Positions 41,299 to 50,676 of a DNA stretch of 64,000 nucleotides are shown here, piece by piece. Below the pieces are notes generated by a model. The model was not told where the DNA came from, did no database searches, and saw nothing but the letters and a program-made list of their open reading frames with translations. The DNA comes from Nocardia sp. NBC_00403 (GTDB lineage Bacteria; Actinomycetota; Actinomycetes; Mycobacteriales; Mycobacteriaceae). How positions within the stretch are numbered: position 1 is the first letter of the stretch; each line of letters begins with the position of its first letter. The stretch spans positions 4,650,001-4,714,000 of the forward strand of contig NZ_CP107939.1 in assembly GCF_036046055.1 (NCBI RefSeq). Reading direction: 5' to 3'. Made by a program: the position numbers and the translations under genes.

Positions 41299-42461
41299 AC
41301 CATCCGATCTTCGACCGGCAGCCCGAACTCGCCGCGGCCGAACATTGCCAAAGCGCGCTCCACATCGTTGATCACGTGCACGCTGCCCGCATGGGCGTCA
41401 CGCCAATGCCGTTCGATCGTATTGGGTTTGCGAATCGAATGGCCGCCGGAATTATCGAACAGCAGCTCGATCGCCGCGATTGCGCGTTCGGTGCCGCGCA
41501 CCTGGTCGCGACGGGTACGCAGGCGGACCTCGTCCGGAATCTCCTCGCCCGCTTCGGCATAGCGCAATTGCTCGGAGATATTGCGCTCCATCTGCAGAAT
41601 CGCGGCGTCGATCTCGGAGCCGGCGCGGGCGACCCGCACATGCGCGAAACCGTCTTCGGCGACCTTCTGCCCGCCGTAGGACAGCCGCACCCGCTCCCGC
41701 ATCATCTCGATGTGCGCCTGGTAGGCGCCCTGTGCGGCGCCGATGATCGGCGCGGTGATCGTGTTGGAGAACACCCCGGCGAACGGAATCTTGTACAGCG
41801 CAGCGGGATTGGCATCTTGACCGGGTCCGCGCAGCTGGGACTGCTCGGTGGCGCTGTAGGCGCGGTGGTGCGGCACGAACGCCTTCTCGATCACGATGTC
41901 GTTGCTGCCGGTGCCGGACAGGCCGACCACATGCCACACATCGTCGATCAGGTAGTCCGCGCGCGGCACCAGAATCGTCAAATAGTCACGGGGATTGCCG
42001 TTCTCGTCCGGCGCGAGCGCGCCGAGGAAGGCCCATTGCGCGTGGTCGCATCCGGAGGAGAAGCTCCACCGGCCGCTGACCTCGTAGCCGCCCTCGACGG
42101 GAGTGAGCCGCCCGGTCGGGGCATAGGACGACGAGATCAGGGTGTCGGAATCGGCGCCCCACACCTCTTCCTGCGCCTGCAACGGGAACAGCGCGAGCTG
42201 CCACGGATGCACGCCGAGCACCGAGGAGACCCACCCGGTGGACGGGCACGCGGAGGCGATCGCACGAATGACCTCGTAGAACGCGACGGGCGAGACCTCG
42301 TCGCCGCCGAACCGCGATGGCTGCAGCATCCGGAACACCCCGGCCTCGGTCAGCTCACTGATGCTCGCCACGGGAACGCGCCGCTGGGCGTCGGTGTCCG
42401 CGGCTCGCTCCCGGATCGCCGGAAGCAGATCCCGGACCCGATCGAGCACCTTATTGGTCAT
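41295..42461 (-). CDS. Flavin-dependent monooxygenase, HsaA-like (acyl-CoA dehydrogenase fold)
   Basis: A 388-residue group D flavin monooxygenase with the acyl-CoA dehydrogenase fold: RVPVASISELTEAGVFRMLQPSRFGGDEVSPVAFYEVIRAIASACPSTGWVSSVLGVHPWQLALFPLQAQEEVWG, GRWSFSSGCDHAQWAFLGA, and DNSGGHSIRKPNTIERHWRDAHAGSVHVINDVERAL at the end. HsaA hydroxylates 3-HSA to the catechol of the steroid ring pathway with reduced flavin from HsaB. No HsaB or HsaC gene is present here, so electrons or the ring-cleaving enzyme must come from elsewhere. It starts at ATG 42461 with AGGAGGACACCC upstream. Confidence 0.88.
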   Translation of the reverse strand: MTNKVLDRVRDLLPAIRERAADTDAQRRVPVASISELTEAGVFRMLQPSRFGGDEVSPVAFYEVIRAIASACPSTGWVSSVLGVHPWQLALFPLQAQEEVWGADSDTLISSSYAPTGRLTPVEGGYEVSGRWSFSSGCDHAQWAFLGALAPDENGNPRDYLTILVPRADYLIDDVWHVVGLSGTGSNDIVIEKAFVPHHRAYSATEQSQLRGPGQDANPAALYKIPFAGVFSNTITAPIIGAAQGAYQAHIEMMRERVRLSYGGQKVAEDGFAHVRVARAGSEIDAAILQMERNISEQLRYAEAGEEIPDEVRLRTRRDQVRGTERAIAAIELLFDNSGGHSIRKPNTIERHWRDAHAGSVHVINDVERALAMFGRGEFGLPVEDRMV

Positions 42462-42578
42462 GACGGGTGTCCTCCTGTGGTTCTGGGCTGCGGCGCGAAA
42501 AGCGCCATGCTCTGACGCTATGTGCGTCCGGGGCGGTGCAACGGCGACAGTCCCGGTGATCGGAACCGTGTCGGCCGG

Positions 42579-44105
42579 TCAGATGTTCGCGGCGGCAGCC
42601 GTCCCGGCTTTGCGGCCGAAGAAGGTGCCGTCGCCGAGGGAGGTACCGCTGATGTAGCCCTCGCCGTGCAGTCCGGAGCTCGCGCGGCCCGCGGCGAACA
42701 GGCCGGGGATGGGTGCGCCGTCGATATCGAGCACCTGGCCGTCGATGGTGGTGTGCAGGCCGCCGAGGGTGAACACGGAGGCGCCCGTGCCGCGGCGGTT
42801 GCCCGATTCCGACGGTGGGCGCACGCCGGCTTTGACCTTGATCGCGGCCAGCGGCGCGGTGAGTGGACGCAGCCAGCGTTCGGACTTGTGGAAATCGGGA
42901 TCTGCGCCGCGTGCGGCGAAGTCGTTGTATCGCTGGATCTGGGCGGCCAGCGCGCCCGGTGCCAGGCCTAGTAGCTCGTCCAGCTCGGCCGCCGATTCGG
43001 CGACATGGGTCGGACGAACGCCCCAGCGTTCCCGCTCCGGTACCTCGTCGTAGCCCTGCTCGTCGAGCACCACCCACACCTTCATGTCCTGCCGGAACAG
43101 TGCCGCCTGGCCGATGCGACCGGGATAGGTGTCTTCGTTGATGAACCGGCTGCCGTGCTCGTTGACGATCATGCCGCGCGCGGCGAAGGCGGGAACGAGT
43201 GAGATGCCGACCTGCCCGGCCGCCATGTGCCGAACCACAGCGCCCGCGGCCTGCGCCAGCCGGATGCCGCTGCCGTCGTCGGTGCCCGCGCTGACCTTGG
43301 TGTGCCCGAGCAAGCGCGGCGCGTTGGCGGCGAGCATGCCGTCGTTGTCGACGAAACCACCTGTGGTCAGCACGCATCCGCGCCGAGCCCGGATGGTGAG
43401 CTCTTTGCCGTAGCGGCGCGCGACCGCACCGACGACGCCGCCGTCCGCGCCGATAATCAGATTGGTCACGTAGGTGTCGTATTGCGCTGTCGCGCCTGCG
43501 GATTCGGCTGCGTCGACGAGGGTGTCCATCAGCAGCCTGCCACCGAAGTCGTTGGCCGTCGGCCGGTGGCCACGCGGTGCCGGGGTCGCAATCTCGGTGA
43601 ACGGCCAACTGTTCTCGCCGAGCCACATCAGCCCGTCGTCGGTGGGCGGCACCCACGCGGGCGAATCCCACAGACTCGGCTTGAACGGCACGCCACGATC
43701 GACCAGCCAGTGGAAGTGCGCCACGCTGTGCTCGCAGTAGTGCGCGATCTTCTGCTCGTCCGCGCCCGGTCCGAGCGCGGCAAGCAGGAAGGCCGCCATC
43801 TGCTCGGGGCTGTCGTCGAATCCACAGGCCTGCTGGATCGGGGTGCCGCCGCCGAGGTAGATCTCACCACCGGACATGGCCGACGCCCCGCCCGCACCAC
43901 CCGCCCGGTCGAGCACCAGCACATCAGCGCCGGTGTGCGCCGCCTCGAACGCGGCTGCCGCACCGGCACAGCCGTAGCCGACGACCAGCACGTCGGTCTC
44001 GATGTCGTAGTGGCTCACCTCGGCGGCGGCGCGCGGCGCCACCGAATTCCGGACCGTCATGGGACCGACATTTCCGGCCGCAGGGTGGGCGACGGTATCG
44101 GCCAT
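42579..44105 (-). CDS. FAD-dependent oxidoreductase, fumarate reductase/KstD-like
   Basis: The 508-residue flavoprotein (from ATG 44105; ATG 44060 would also serve, and neither has a strong ribosome site) has the dinucleotide-binding YDIETDVLVVGYGCAGAAAAFEAAHTGADVLVLDRAGGAGGASAMSGGEIYLGGG. The middle carries GGRLLMDTLVDAA and RARRGCVLTTGGFVDND, and the end GLFAAGRASSGLHGEGYISGTSLGDGTFFGRKAG, as in 3-ketosteroid-delta1-dehydrogenases and fumarate reductase flavoproteins. The substrate may be a ketosteroid or a related cyclic ketone. It lies next to the HsaA/HsaD-like genes in the same direction and is divergent from the fusion gene at 44229. Confidence 0.82.
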   Translation of the reverse strand: MADTVAHPAAGNVGPMTVRNSVAPRAAAEVSHYDIETDVLVVGYGCAGAAAAFEAAHTGADVLVLDRAGGAGGASAMSGGEIYLGGGTPIQQACGFDDSPEQMAAFLLAALGPGADEQKIAHYCEHSVAHFHWLVDRGVPFKPSLWDSPAWVPPTDDGLMWLGENSWPFTEIATPAPRGHRPTANDFGGRLLMDTLVDAAESAGATAQYDTYVTNLIIGADGGVVGAVARRYGKELTIRARRGCVLTTGGFVDNDGMLAANAPRLLGHTKVSAGTDDGSGIRLAQAAGAVVRHMAAGQVGISLVPAFAARGMIVNEHGSRFINEDTYPGRIGQAALFRQDMKVWVVLDEQGYDEVPERERWGVRPTHVAESAAELDELLGLAPGALAAQIQRYNDFAARGADPDFHKSERWLRPLTAPLAAIKVKAGVRPPSESGNRRGTGASVFTLGGLHTTIDGQVLDIDGAPIPGLFAAGRASSGLHGEGYISGTSLGDGTFFGRKAGTAAAANI

Positions 44106-44228
44106 CTCGGTAGCCGACTCGGTCCTCCCGGTCAGTGGGACTGAATCCGGTCCTCCGACGGCGCACTGGTGATGGTGTGTGAACGGCGTCACGTTGTGTA
44201 TCCCGACGCCGACGAGGAGAGGATATCG

Positions 44229-46679
44229 ATGCGGGTCCTGGTCACCGGAATCACCGAGCCGAGCGGTCGCGCGGTGGCGCGCATGCTGTTGGCCGCCGGG
44301 CACGAAGTGGTCGGCCTGGACCGCCGGTGGCATCGCCACGTCGATCCCCGGGTGCAGTTCATCGCGGGTGATCCTGCCGATGCCGGAGTCTGCGCCCGAG
44401 CGGTCGACGGATGTGCCGGCATTGTGCATCTGGCCGACTCCGGGGTGCCCGAGATCGCTGCCGCAGCACGCAAAGCTGATGCGCGCGTGGTGATTCCGGT
44501 GGTCGCGGGTGCGCGTTCGGCGCGGATGTCGGAGCATGAGGTGGCGACCATCCTGCGGACATCGGGTGCCGACGGGCTGCTGATACGCACCGCGCCGGTG
44601 GCCGGTCGCCGGATCGGCCACGAGACCCGAAGGGCACTCGAGCCGATTCTCGGCTCGCGATCCGACGACGGATTCCAAGTGCTGCACAGCGACGACCTGG
44701 ATCGGTTCCTGGTCGTCGCCGCCACCACCCTGCCCAACCGCGAGCGGGTCGAGGGTCTGGAGATCGTCGAGCTCGCCGCCTCCGGTGTCGTCACGAAAGA
44801 CGAGGTGCGCGGCATGATGCGCGCGGCGGGCGTGCGCTACTCCGCGTGGGTGCCGGGCTGGTCGGCCCGTCGGCAGCTGCTCGATCCGACTGTGGCACAG
44901 GAACAGTGGGGATTCCGCTGCGGCTGGACGGCTCGCGAGGTCATGGCCGACCTGGTGCGCGGAATGGTCGGCCGCAAGCCCGACGGCGGTGGATTCCGCA
45001 CCCGGCGCGGGGCGATTCCCCTGCCGTCACACGTCATTCCGTCGCGTGCCGCGACCTCGGACAACCATCGGCTGGCGAATGTCGCACCCGAGGGTCTCGA
45101 GGGCGAGTTCGACGATCGGGTCGACGAGCGCTACCCGGTGCACACCGCGACCAACACCTCCGAAGCGCTACCCGGCCCGATGACCCCGCTGACGATCGAC
45201 CTGCACGCGGGCGCGATCCGTCTCGCCAACGAGGCCATGGGCACCATGATCGCCCTCGATGGAATCGCCTTGGAGCACTGGACGAGTCGCGTCACCACCG
45301 TGCTCGGTCATCATGTCTACATCAACGCCTCGATCGGTGTGCTCGCCGCCGAGAATATGCCGGGCTGGGACGAGGAGAGCATCCGCCGCGACGCCTACGG
45401 CAATATCCCCGCCGAGATCGCCCTGCAGCCGCACGGCAAGCCGCCGATGCCCACCGGCTTCGCGAGCACCGTGGCGACCTTGCGGGCAACCTCCCGTGTC
45501 CTGACCACCGCGACCCACTTCCGGAAATCCGCGGAAGTGATCAATGCGGCTTCGCACGCGGAGGCGTTGAGTGCCGACGAGATTCGCGAACTGACCGACG
45601 AGCAACTGCATGTGCGCGCTTTGCTGTGGCGTGACCGGCTGCATCAAGCCTGGCAGGCCGCCTCGATCGGGGTGATGATGACCGGCGCCGCCACTGCCGT
45701 GCATGCCCGAGGCAAGGACGCGGGCGAGGTGCCCATCGATCTGAACCGCCTGGAGTCGGCGAAGCCCATGCTCGCGGTCGAACGGCTCGCGCAGCTGTGC
45801 CGTGACGATGCCGACCTCTACGAGGCGGCCCGAGCCGGGGACATCGCGGTGGCACGGGCGAATTCGCCTGCTTTCGCCGCCGCTCTCGATGCGGAACTCG
45901 CGAAGATCGGGCACCGCGGTCCCGGTGAATGCGAGCTGATCAACCCGACCTTCGGTGACCGGCCTGCCCTGCTGGTGAGTGCGGCGGCGCGAGCGGCGCA
46001 ATTGCCTGCGCCCAAACGCGAGCCCGTCGATGCTGCACCGAGCCGCACTGCGAAGATGGCGGCGGGTGCCACCGTCGCGCGGGAACGCGCCCGCGACGGT
46101 GTTGTGCGGATCACCCACTGCTTGCGACTGGCGGTGCGCGAGCGCGCGGCCCGCCTCGTCCGCGCCGGGCGACTGCGCGAGACCGACGACGCCTGCTACC
46201 TGACGCTGGACGAAATCTTCTGCCCCCCGTTCGATGTCGCCGAGAAGGTCGCGCGCAGGCGCGCCGAACGCATCAGACTGCAGGGCTTGCGCATGCCGGA
46301 TGTCATTGCCGGACACTGGGAACCGGCCGCGGACGCCGGTGCGCTCGGCACCGACGAGAGCCTGACCGGTATCGGGGTGTGCGCGGGTGTGGTGGAGGGC
46401 CGGGTGAAACTGGTGCTGTCGCTGGACGACGACATCGAACCCGGCGACATCCTGGTGGCCTCGGTAACCGACACCGGGCATACCGCGATGTTCGCCTACG
46501 CCGCCGCGGTGATCACCGATATCGGCGGCTCGGCCTCGCATGCCGCGATTGTGGCCCGCGAATTCGGCATCCCGTGCGTGGTGGACACCAAGACCGCCAC
46601 CACCAGCCTGTCCGACGGTCAGCTTGTCCGTGTCGATGGCGCCGCAGGCACCGTGACGCTGCTCGCGTCCGCGCAGTAG
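44229..46679 (+). CDS. NAD epimerase-like / PEP-utilizing enzyme fusion (Rv2047c-like)
   Basis: An 816-residue protein from ATG 44229, with GAGGAGAGG upstream. Residues 1-220 are an NAD(P)-binding epimerase-like domain (MRVLVTGITEPSGRAVARMLLAAGHEVVGLDRRW). The long middle is helical and rich in Arg, Ala and Glu (about 300-700). The last 110 residues are the swivelling phosphohistidine domain of PEP-utilizing enzymes: SVTDTGHTAMFAYAAAVITDIGGSASHAAIVAREFGIPCVVDTKTATTSLSDGQLVRVDGAAG, with the His that accepts phosphate. The ATP-grasp domain of PEP synthase or rifampin phosphotransferase is not seen at the N-terminus. An M. tuberculosis protein with the same layout, Rv2047c, is likewise uncharacterised. 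Divergent from the FAD enzyme. Confidence 0.85.
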   Translation: MRVLVTGITEPSGRAVARMLLAAGHEVVGLDRRWHRHVDPRVQFIAGDPADAGVCARAVDGCAGIVHLADSGVPEIAAAARKADARVVIPVVAGARSARMSEHEVATILRTSGADGLLIRTAPVAGRRIGHETRRALEPILGSRSDDGFQVLHSDDLDRFLVVAATTLPNRERVEGLEIVELAASGVVTKDEVRGMMRAAGVRYSAWVPGWSARRQLLDPTVAQEQWGFRCGWTAREVMADLVRGMVGRKPDGGGFRTRRGAIPLPSHVIPSRAATSDNHRLANVAPEGLEGEFDDRVDERYPVHTATNTSEALPGPMTPLTIDLHAGAIRLANEAMGTMIALDGIALEHWTSRVTTVLGHHVYINASIGVLAAENMPGWDEESIRRDAYGNIPAEIALQPHGKPPMPTGFASTVATLRATSRVLTTATHFRKSAEVINAASHAEALSADEIRELTDEQLHVRALLWRDRLHQAWQAASIGVMMTGAATAVHARGKDAGEVPIDLNRLESAKPMLAVERLAQLCRDDADLYEAARAGDIAVARANSPAFAAALDAELAKIGHRGPGECELINPTFGDRPALLVSAAARAAQLPAPKREPVDAAPSRTAKMAAGATVARERARDGVVRITHCLRLAVRERAARLVRAGRLRETDDACYLTLDEIFCPPFDVAEKVARRRAERIRLQGLRMPDVIAGHWEPAADAGALGTDESLTGIGVCAGVVEGRVKLVLSLDDDIEPGDILVASVTDTGHTAMFAYAAAVITDIGGSASHAAIVAREFGIPCVVDTKTATTSLSDGQLVRVDGAAGTVTLLASAQ

Positions 46680-46731
46680 AGCTTGGGCCGGAACCATTCT
46701 CGCCGGCTCATTGTGGAAAGGAACACCCCTC

Positions 46732-47655
46732 GTGACACTCTCGCGCGCCTTACGCGGTGCCCTGGTGGCAACGGCCGCCACGTTGGTCGGCATTTTCCCG
46801 GCCACCGCGGTCCCGGTGCTGTCGGCTCCGGCCGCAGCGGCCCCGATGCTGCAGTCGCCCGGCCAGCACGACCGCTCGCTCGGCCTCCCGCACGCGCCCA
46901 ATGCCAGGGACATCGGCGGCTACCCGGCCAAGGGTGGCGGCAAGCTGCGCTCCGGTGTCGTCTTCCGCACCGATGCACTGGCCAAACTGGATGACGGCGA
47001 GCAGCAGAAACTGGTGTCGCTGAAGATCGGTCAGGTGATCGACTTCCGCAGCCCCGTCGAGGCCGGCCGCGATCCCGACCACCTGCCTGCATCGATTCGC
47101 CGCACCGAGCAGCCCGTCTACGATCCGGCCAACGACTTCTTCGTCATGGTGTCGCGGCTGATCCAGGCCGGACCGGCGGCACAGCAGGAAGCGCTCGGTG
47201 ACGGCAAGGGCGCCGAAATCATGCGGACCTACTACCGCTGGTTCGTCACGAACCCGAGCGCGCGGGCTCAGTTCGCCGCGGCTTTCAAGGACATCGCCAC
47301 CGCGCCGGGCGGGGTGCTCTATCACTGCACCGCGGGCAAGGATCGCACCGGCTGGATGACCGCGATCCTGATGAGCGCACTCGATGTCCCGAAGGGGCAG
47401 ATCTACAACGACTTCCTGGAGTCCAACGACAATCTGGCCGCGGGCAACAAGGCGCTGCTGGATGCGCTGGTAGCACAGGGGCTGGTCACCGATCGCTCGT
47501 TGTGGGAGCCCATTGTCGGCGTGCAGCGCGACTTCCTGGACGCGGCGTTCGATGAGGTGCGGCAGTCCTACGGCTCGTTCGAGAGCTTCCTCAGCGACGG
47601 GCTCGGTGCCGACGAGGCGACTGTCGCGGCGCTGAAGGCCAAGCTGTTGAGCTAG
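46732..47655 (+). CDS. Secreted tyrosine-protein phosphatase
   Basis: The 307-residue protein starts at GTG 46732 (GAAAGGAA upstream). The N-terminal 44 residues are a signal peptide with a long hydrophobic core and an AAAAP cleavage area. The catalytic domain is of the PtpB/lipid-and-tyrosine phosphatase type: ARDIGGYPAKGGGKLRSGVVFRTDALAKLDD, IDFRSPVEAGRDPD (general acid region) and the P-loop VLYHCTAGKDRTGWMTAIL (Cys-x5-Arg). In pathogenic mycobacteria the relatives are secreted and act on host phosphoproteins or lipids. It follows the fusion gene after 53 bp and is ended by a terminator hairpin. Confidence 0.92.
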   Translation: MTLSRALRGALVATAATLVGIFPATAVPVLSAPAAAAPMLQSPGQHDRSLGLPHAPNARDIGGYPAKGGGKLRSGVVFRTDALAKLDDGEQQKLVSLKIGQVIDFRSPVEAGRDPDHLPASIRRTEQPVYDPANDFFVMVSRLIQAGPAAQQEALGDGKGAEIMRTYYRWFVTNPSARAQFAAAFKDIATAPGGVLYHCTAGKDRTGWMTAILMSALDVPKGQIYNDFLESNDNLAAGNKALLDALVAQGLVTDRSLWEPIVGVQRDFLDAAFDEVRQSYGSFESFLSDGLGADEATVAALKAKLLS

Positions 47656-47705
47656 CCGCACTGGGGCTGTGCTGCGCAGACACCGCAGTCTCAGCTCTGG
47701 CACGG

Positions 47706-47753
47706 CAGGAGATGTCGGTGTCGGGCCACCTGGTCCGGCACCGGCATCTCCTG
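47706..47753 (+). terminator. Intrinsic terminator after the phosphatase gene
   Basis: Arms of 22 bases (47706-47727 and 47732-47753, beginning CAGGAGATG and ending CATCTCCTG) pair along their whole length with only three G-U pairs, around the loop ACCT. TCTGCCGGTTTTG follows. It lies 50 bp after the phosphatase stop. Confidence 0.75.
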
Positions 47754-47865
47754 TCTGCCGGTTTTGAATGTCTGTGCAATACCTGGCGGGACCGCCACAT
47801 CGTTGCGAGCCCACCGCACAGCGAACGAAGTTATTGTCTCCCCAGGCCCTGGAGCCGTACGTCGA

Positions 47866-48276
47866 TCAGGGCCAGCCCTTCGTGGTAGACATCCCGATCG
47901 AGCGATTTCTGGTACTCGGACAAATCGGGAACAATCGCCACTGCTCCTCTTCTGCGTTCGGGTTGCGATCAAGCCATGCTTCATGGATCTCGCTGTAGGC
48001 GTGTCCGACGAAGCCAGGGCGACCTGGATCGCGTCCCGCCCGTAGCTCGGTCAGTATCCGCTCCACGGTTACTCGCGCCGATTCTTGATTGTTCTACTGC
48101 CAATCCTTCGGCAGGTCGCGATGTTCCATGTTGGCGATGTCGACCGTGTCGGTGCCGGTCGCGGCGATCCAGTCCGGGGCGATTGTCGGCTTGGGCCCAG
48201 GTTCGTGACTCCCGTCGCGCAGCAGCCGTGGCGCGCGCCGGGTGTGCTCGGTCACTCGAACTCGAGAGACCGGCAT
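47866..48276 (-). pseudogene. Hypothetical protein with an in-frame TAG
   Basis: Read leftward from ATG 48276 the frame gives MPVSRVRVTEHTRRAPRLL, ends in DTVDIANMEHRDLPKDWQ and meets TAG at 48094-48096. The same frame continues directly with NNQESARVTVERILTELRAG and VGHAYSEIHEAWLDRNPNAEEEQ to 47866. Both parts have real-protein composition and the join reads through smoothly if the TAG stood for an amino acid. I read it as one gene with a nonsense mutation. The family is not recognised; the EIHEAWLDRNP stretch recalls a common actinobacterial hypothetical. Confidence 0.55.
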
Positions 48277-48701
48277 CGAGCGTGACCCTACCTGGCGGAC
48301 CACGCTTCCAAATACTCTGCTGTCGAACAGATTTGAATCGTCTTTGACATTTCCTTTAACTGCTCTTGGTGTCTGTCGAGATACTCCTCGGTGATCTCCG
48401 CTACTGCGCGACTCGGCGAAACCGGGTACAGCCCAACGTATTTGAACATCGGTTGATAGTGACTTTAACAACCCTTGATATATGAAGGGTTGTGAGGCGT
48501 GGTCTGCGATGGCTTGGATGCAGCCAAAATCGTTGCTGGACTGGACATATAGCACTGATCAAGATCAAATCTGTTGTCCGAACCGGTAAATCGATTCGAG
48601 TAAGATCAAAAACCTTGCCCCGCAGCCGTGTTGCCCGTGTGTATGCTATCGATTCATCACGACTCACTACGAGGTGGGACGATGGCCAGGGCGGTGTCGA
48701 A

Positions 48702-49082
48702 TTGGATCTGAATACACTCCGAATGCGCCGCGCGACCATTGTCGCAGCCCTCATCGGCGCGCTCACGATGTCCGCCGCCGGCCCCCTCGATCGATTGTTG
48801 TTGGGTCTGTTCGTCTGCGCCGGAATGGGTTTGGGTTGGCTGAATGCTCATCTCACCCGAACGGCCGTCAATCGGGTTGCAGATTCGGAGTCGCCGAAGA
48901 AGCAGCGACTGCTGGTCTCCTCGGCAGTCCGATTGTTCGGCATCACAGCCGTTTCGATCGCCGTCGCTTTCCTGGCACGACCTAGTGGTATCGGAATCTT
49001 CTTCGGCATCGCCATTTTTCAAGTAATTCTGGTCCTCTGTACCGTCGTGCCCGAACTGAAGGGGATTCGCCAGCTGTCATGA
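48702..49082 (+). CDS. atpI: ATP synthase protein I-like (AtpI)
   Basis: From TTG 48702 the frame gives 126 residues ([51 protein letters not shown]) with four membrane segments and ends overlapping atpB by four bases. The start is not certain: no good ATG with a ribosome site exists, and upstream in-frame GTG codons are possible. AtpI assists assembly of the c ring or carries magnesium in other bacteria. Its place as first gene before atpB-E-F fits that role. Confidence 0.65.
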   Translation: MDLNTLRMRRATIVAALIGALTMSAAGPLDRLLLGLFVCAGMGLGWLNAHLTRTAVNRVADSESPKKQRLLVSSAVRLFGITAVSIAVAFLARPSGIGIFFGIAIFQVILVLCTVVPELKGIRQLS

Positions 49083-49870
49083 CGATCCAACCTGCTTCGA
49101 TTGCTCACCCGGTGCGGCAAGTCCTTGCCGAGGGCGACGCTCCATCGGATTCGAAAATCAAGGTCGGCGAACACGCGGTCTCACATCTGTGGGGCATGGC
49201 CTTCGACGTCGACACCATAGTGTCGACGAGCGTCGCCGCGATCATTGTTCTCGCGCTGGCGTTCTACCTGCGGATCAAGCTGACTTCCGGTGTGCCCAAT
49301 GGCGTACAGCTGTTCTTCGAGACCGTGACCGTCCAGATGCGCAACCAGGTGGAGAGCGCGATCGGTATGAAGGTCGCGCCGTTCGCGCTGCCGTTGGCGG
49401 TCACGCTGTTCGTCTTCATCCTGCTGTCGAACTGGCTGTCGGTACTACCGGTGCAATACGGCGCGGGCGAATTCATCGCACCGCCCGCCTCGGACGTCAA
49501 TTACGTCTACGCGCTGGCGTTGTTCGTGTTTATCTTCTACCAAGGGGCCGGGGTCGTGCGGCGCGGCCCGTTCGGGCACGTCAAGCAGTTGCTCAAGGGG
49601 CACACAGGTTGGGGCCCAATGGTTTTCATCAACATCATCGAGGAGGTCGCCAAACCTCTCTCACTGTCGCTGCGATTGTTCGGAAATATGTTCGCAGGCG
49701 GCGTGATGATCTCGGTGATCACGCTGTTCCCATTCTGGATCAGCTGGGGACCGAATGCCGTGTGGAAGCTGTTCGACCTCTTCGTCGGACTCATCCAGGC
49801 ATTTATCTTCTCGCTGCTGACCGTCCTTTACTTCAGCCAGTCGATGTCGCTGGAGAACGAACACCACTGA
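49079..49870 (+). CDS. atpB: ATP synthase F0 subunit a
   Basis: A 263-residue membrane protein with the subunit a pattern: [62 protein letters not shown] (essential Arg in LSLRLFGN) and the last helix [23 protein letters not shown]. It forms the two half-channels that pass protons to the c ring. The sequence has no visible defect, including the conserved Arg and the Gln/Glu of the last helices. It starts at ATG 49079 in overlap with the preceding gene. Confidence 0.95.
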   Translation: MTIQPASIAHPVRQVLAEGDAPSDSKIKVGEHAVSHLWGMAFDVDTIVSTSVAAIIVLALAFYLRIKLTSGVPNGVQLFFETVTVQMRNQVESAIGMKVAPFALPLAVTLFVFILLSNWLSVLPVQYGAGEFIAPPASDVNYVYALALFVFIFYQGAGVVRRGPFGHVKQLLKGHTGWGPMVFINIIEEVAKPLSLSLRLFGNMFAGGVMISVITLFPFWISWGPNAVWKLFDLFVGLIQAFIFSLLTVLYFSQSMSLENEHH

Positions 49871-49899
49871 TCGGCGCCGCCGATCGAGCACTGGGCTAG

Positions 49900-50172
<273 letters not shown>

Positions 50173-50178
50173 AAGAGC

Positions 50179-50661
50179 ATGGCTCCACGAACGGATGTGG
50201 TTGCCGACGGCAATTTCCTTATCCCCAACGGGACCTTCCTCGTCGAGTTGTTGATCTTCATAATCGTGCTCGGTGTCATGTGGATGTTCGTGGTTCCGCC
50301 GATCAGGGCGGTGCTCACCGAACGTGAAGCCAGAGTCGCCCAAACCGCGTCGGACGAGAAAGAGGCCAAGGAGCTGTTCGCTGACGCCGAGGCTCGATAC
50401 AAGTCGGCGATCGCCGAAGCGCGCAGTGAAGTCGTCGAGATCAGAAATCGGGCCCGCGCCGAGGGCCGGGCCATTCTCGAGCAACTGCGGGGTGAAGCAC
50501 AGCAGGAGGCTGACCGGATTGTCGAGGAGGCCGCGACGGAACTACAGGCGCAGGCGGACCGGGTCGCCTCGGAACTGCGCGAAACTGTCGAACCGCTTGC
50601 TGAGACATTGGCCGACCGAGTGCTCGGCGTCGTTGACCGAACAAGCGCAGGTAACAGGTAG
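50179..50661 (+). CDS. atpF: ATP synthase F0 subunit b
   Basis: The 160-residue subunit b has one N-terminal membrane helix (NGTFLVELLIFIIVLGVMWMFVVPPI) and a long charged coiled coil (REARVAQTASDEKEAKELFADAEARYKSAIAEARSEVVEIRNRARAEGRAILEQLRGEAQQEADRIVEEAATELQAQADRVASELR). It is the usual peripheral stalk. It follows atpE after six bases and is followed by a second b-like gene. Confidence 0.93.
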   Translation: MAPRTDVVADGNFLIPNGTFLVELLIFIIVLGVMWMFVVPPIRAVLTEREARVAQTASDEKEAKELFADAEARYKSAIAEARSEVVEIRNRARAEGRAILEQLRGEAQQEADRIVEEAATELQAQADRVASELRETVEPLAETLADRVLGVVDRTSAGNR

Positions 50662-50676
50662 GACGGGCGAGTAGTC

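Noticed and set aside
41376..42515. 379-codon plus-strand frame opposite the HsaA-like gene
   Set aside because: Antisense shadow; no motif in the translation.
44060..44229. KstR-like box in the FAD enzyme/fusion divergent promoter
   Set aside because: GAACGGCGTCACGTTG has the wrong spacing and does not fit TNNAACNNGTTNNA.
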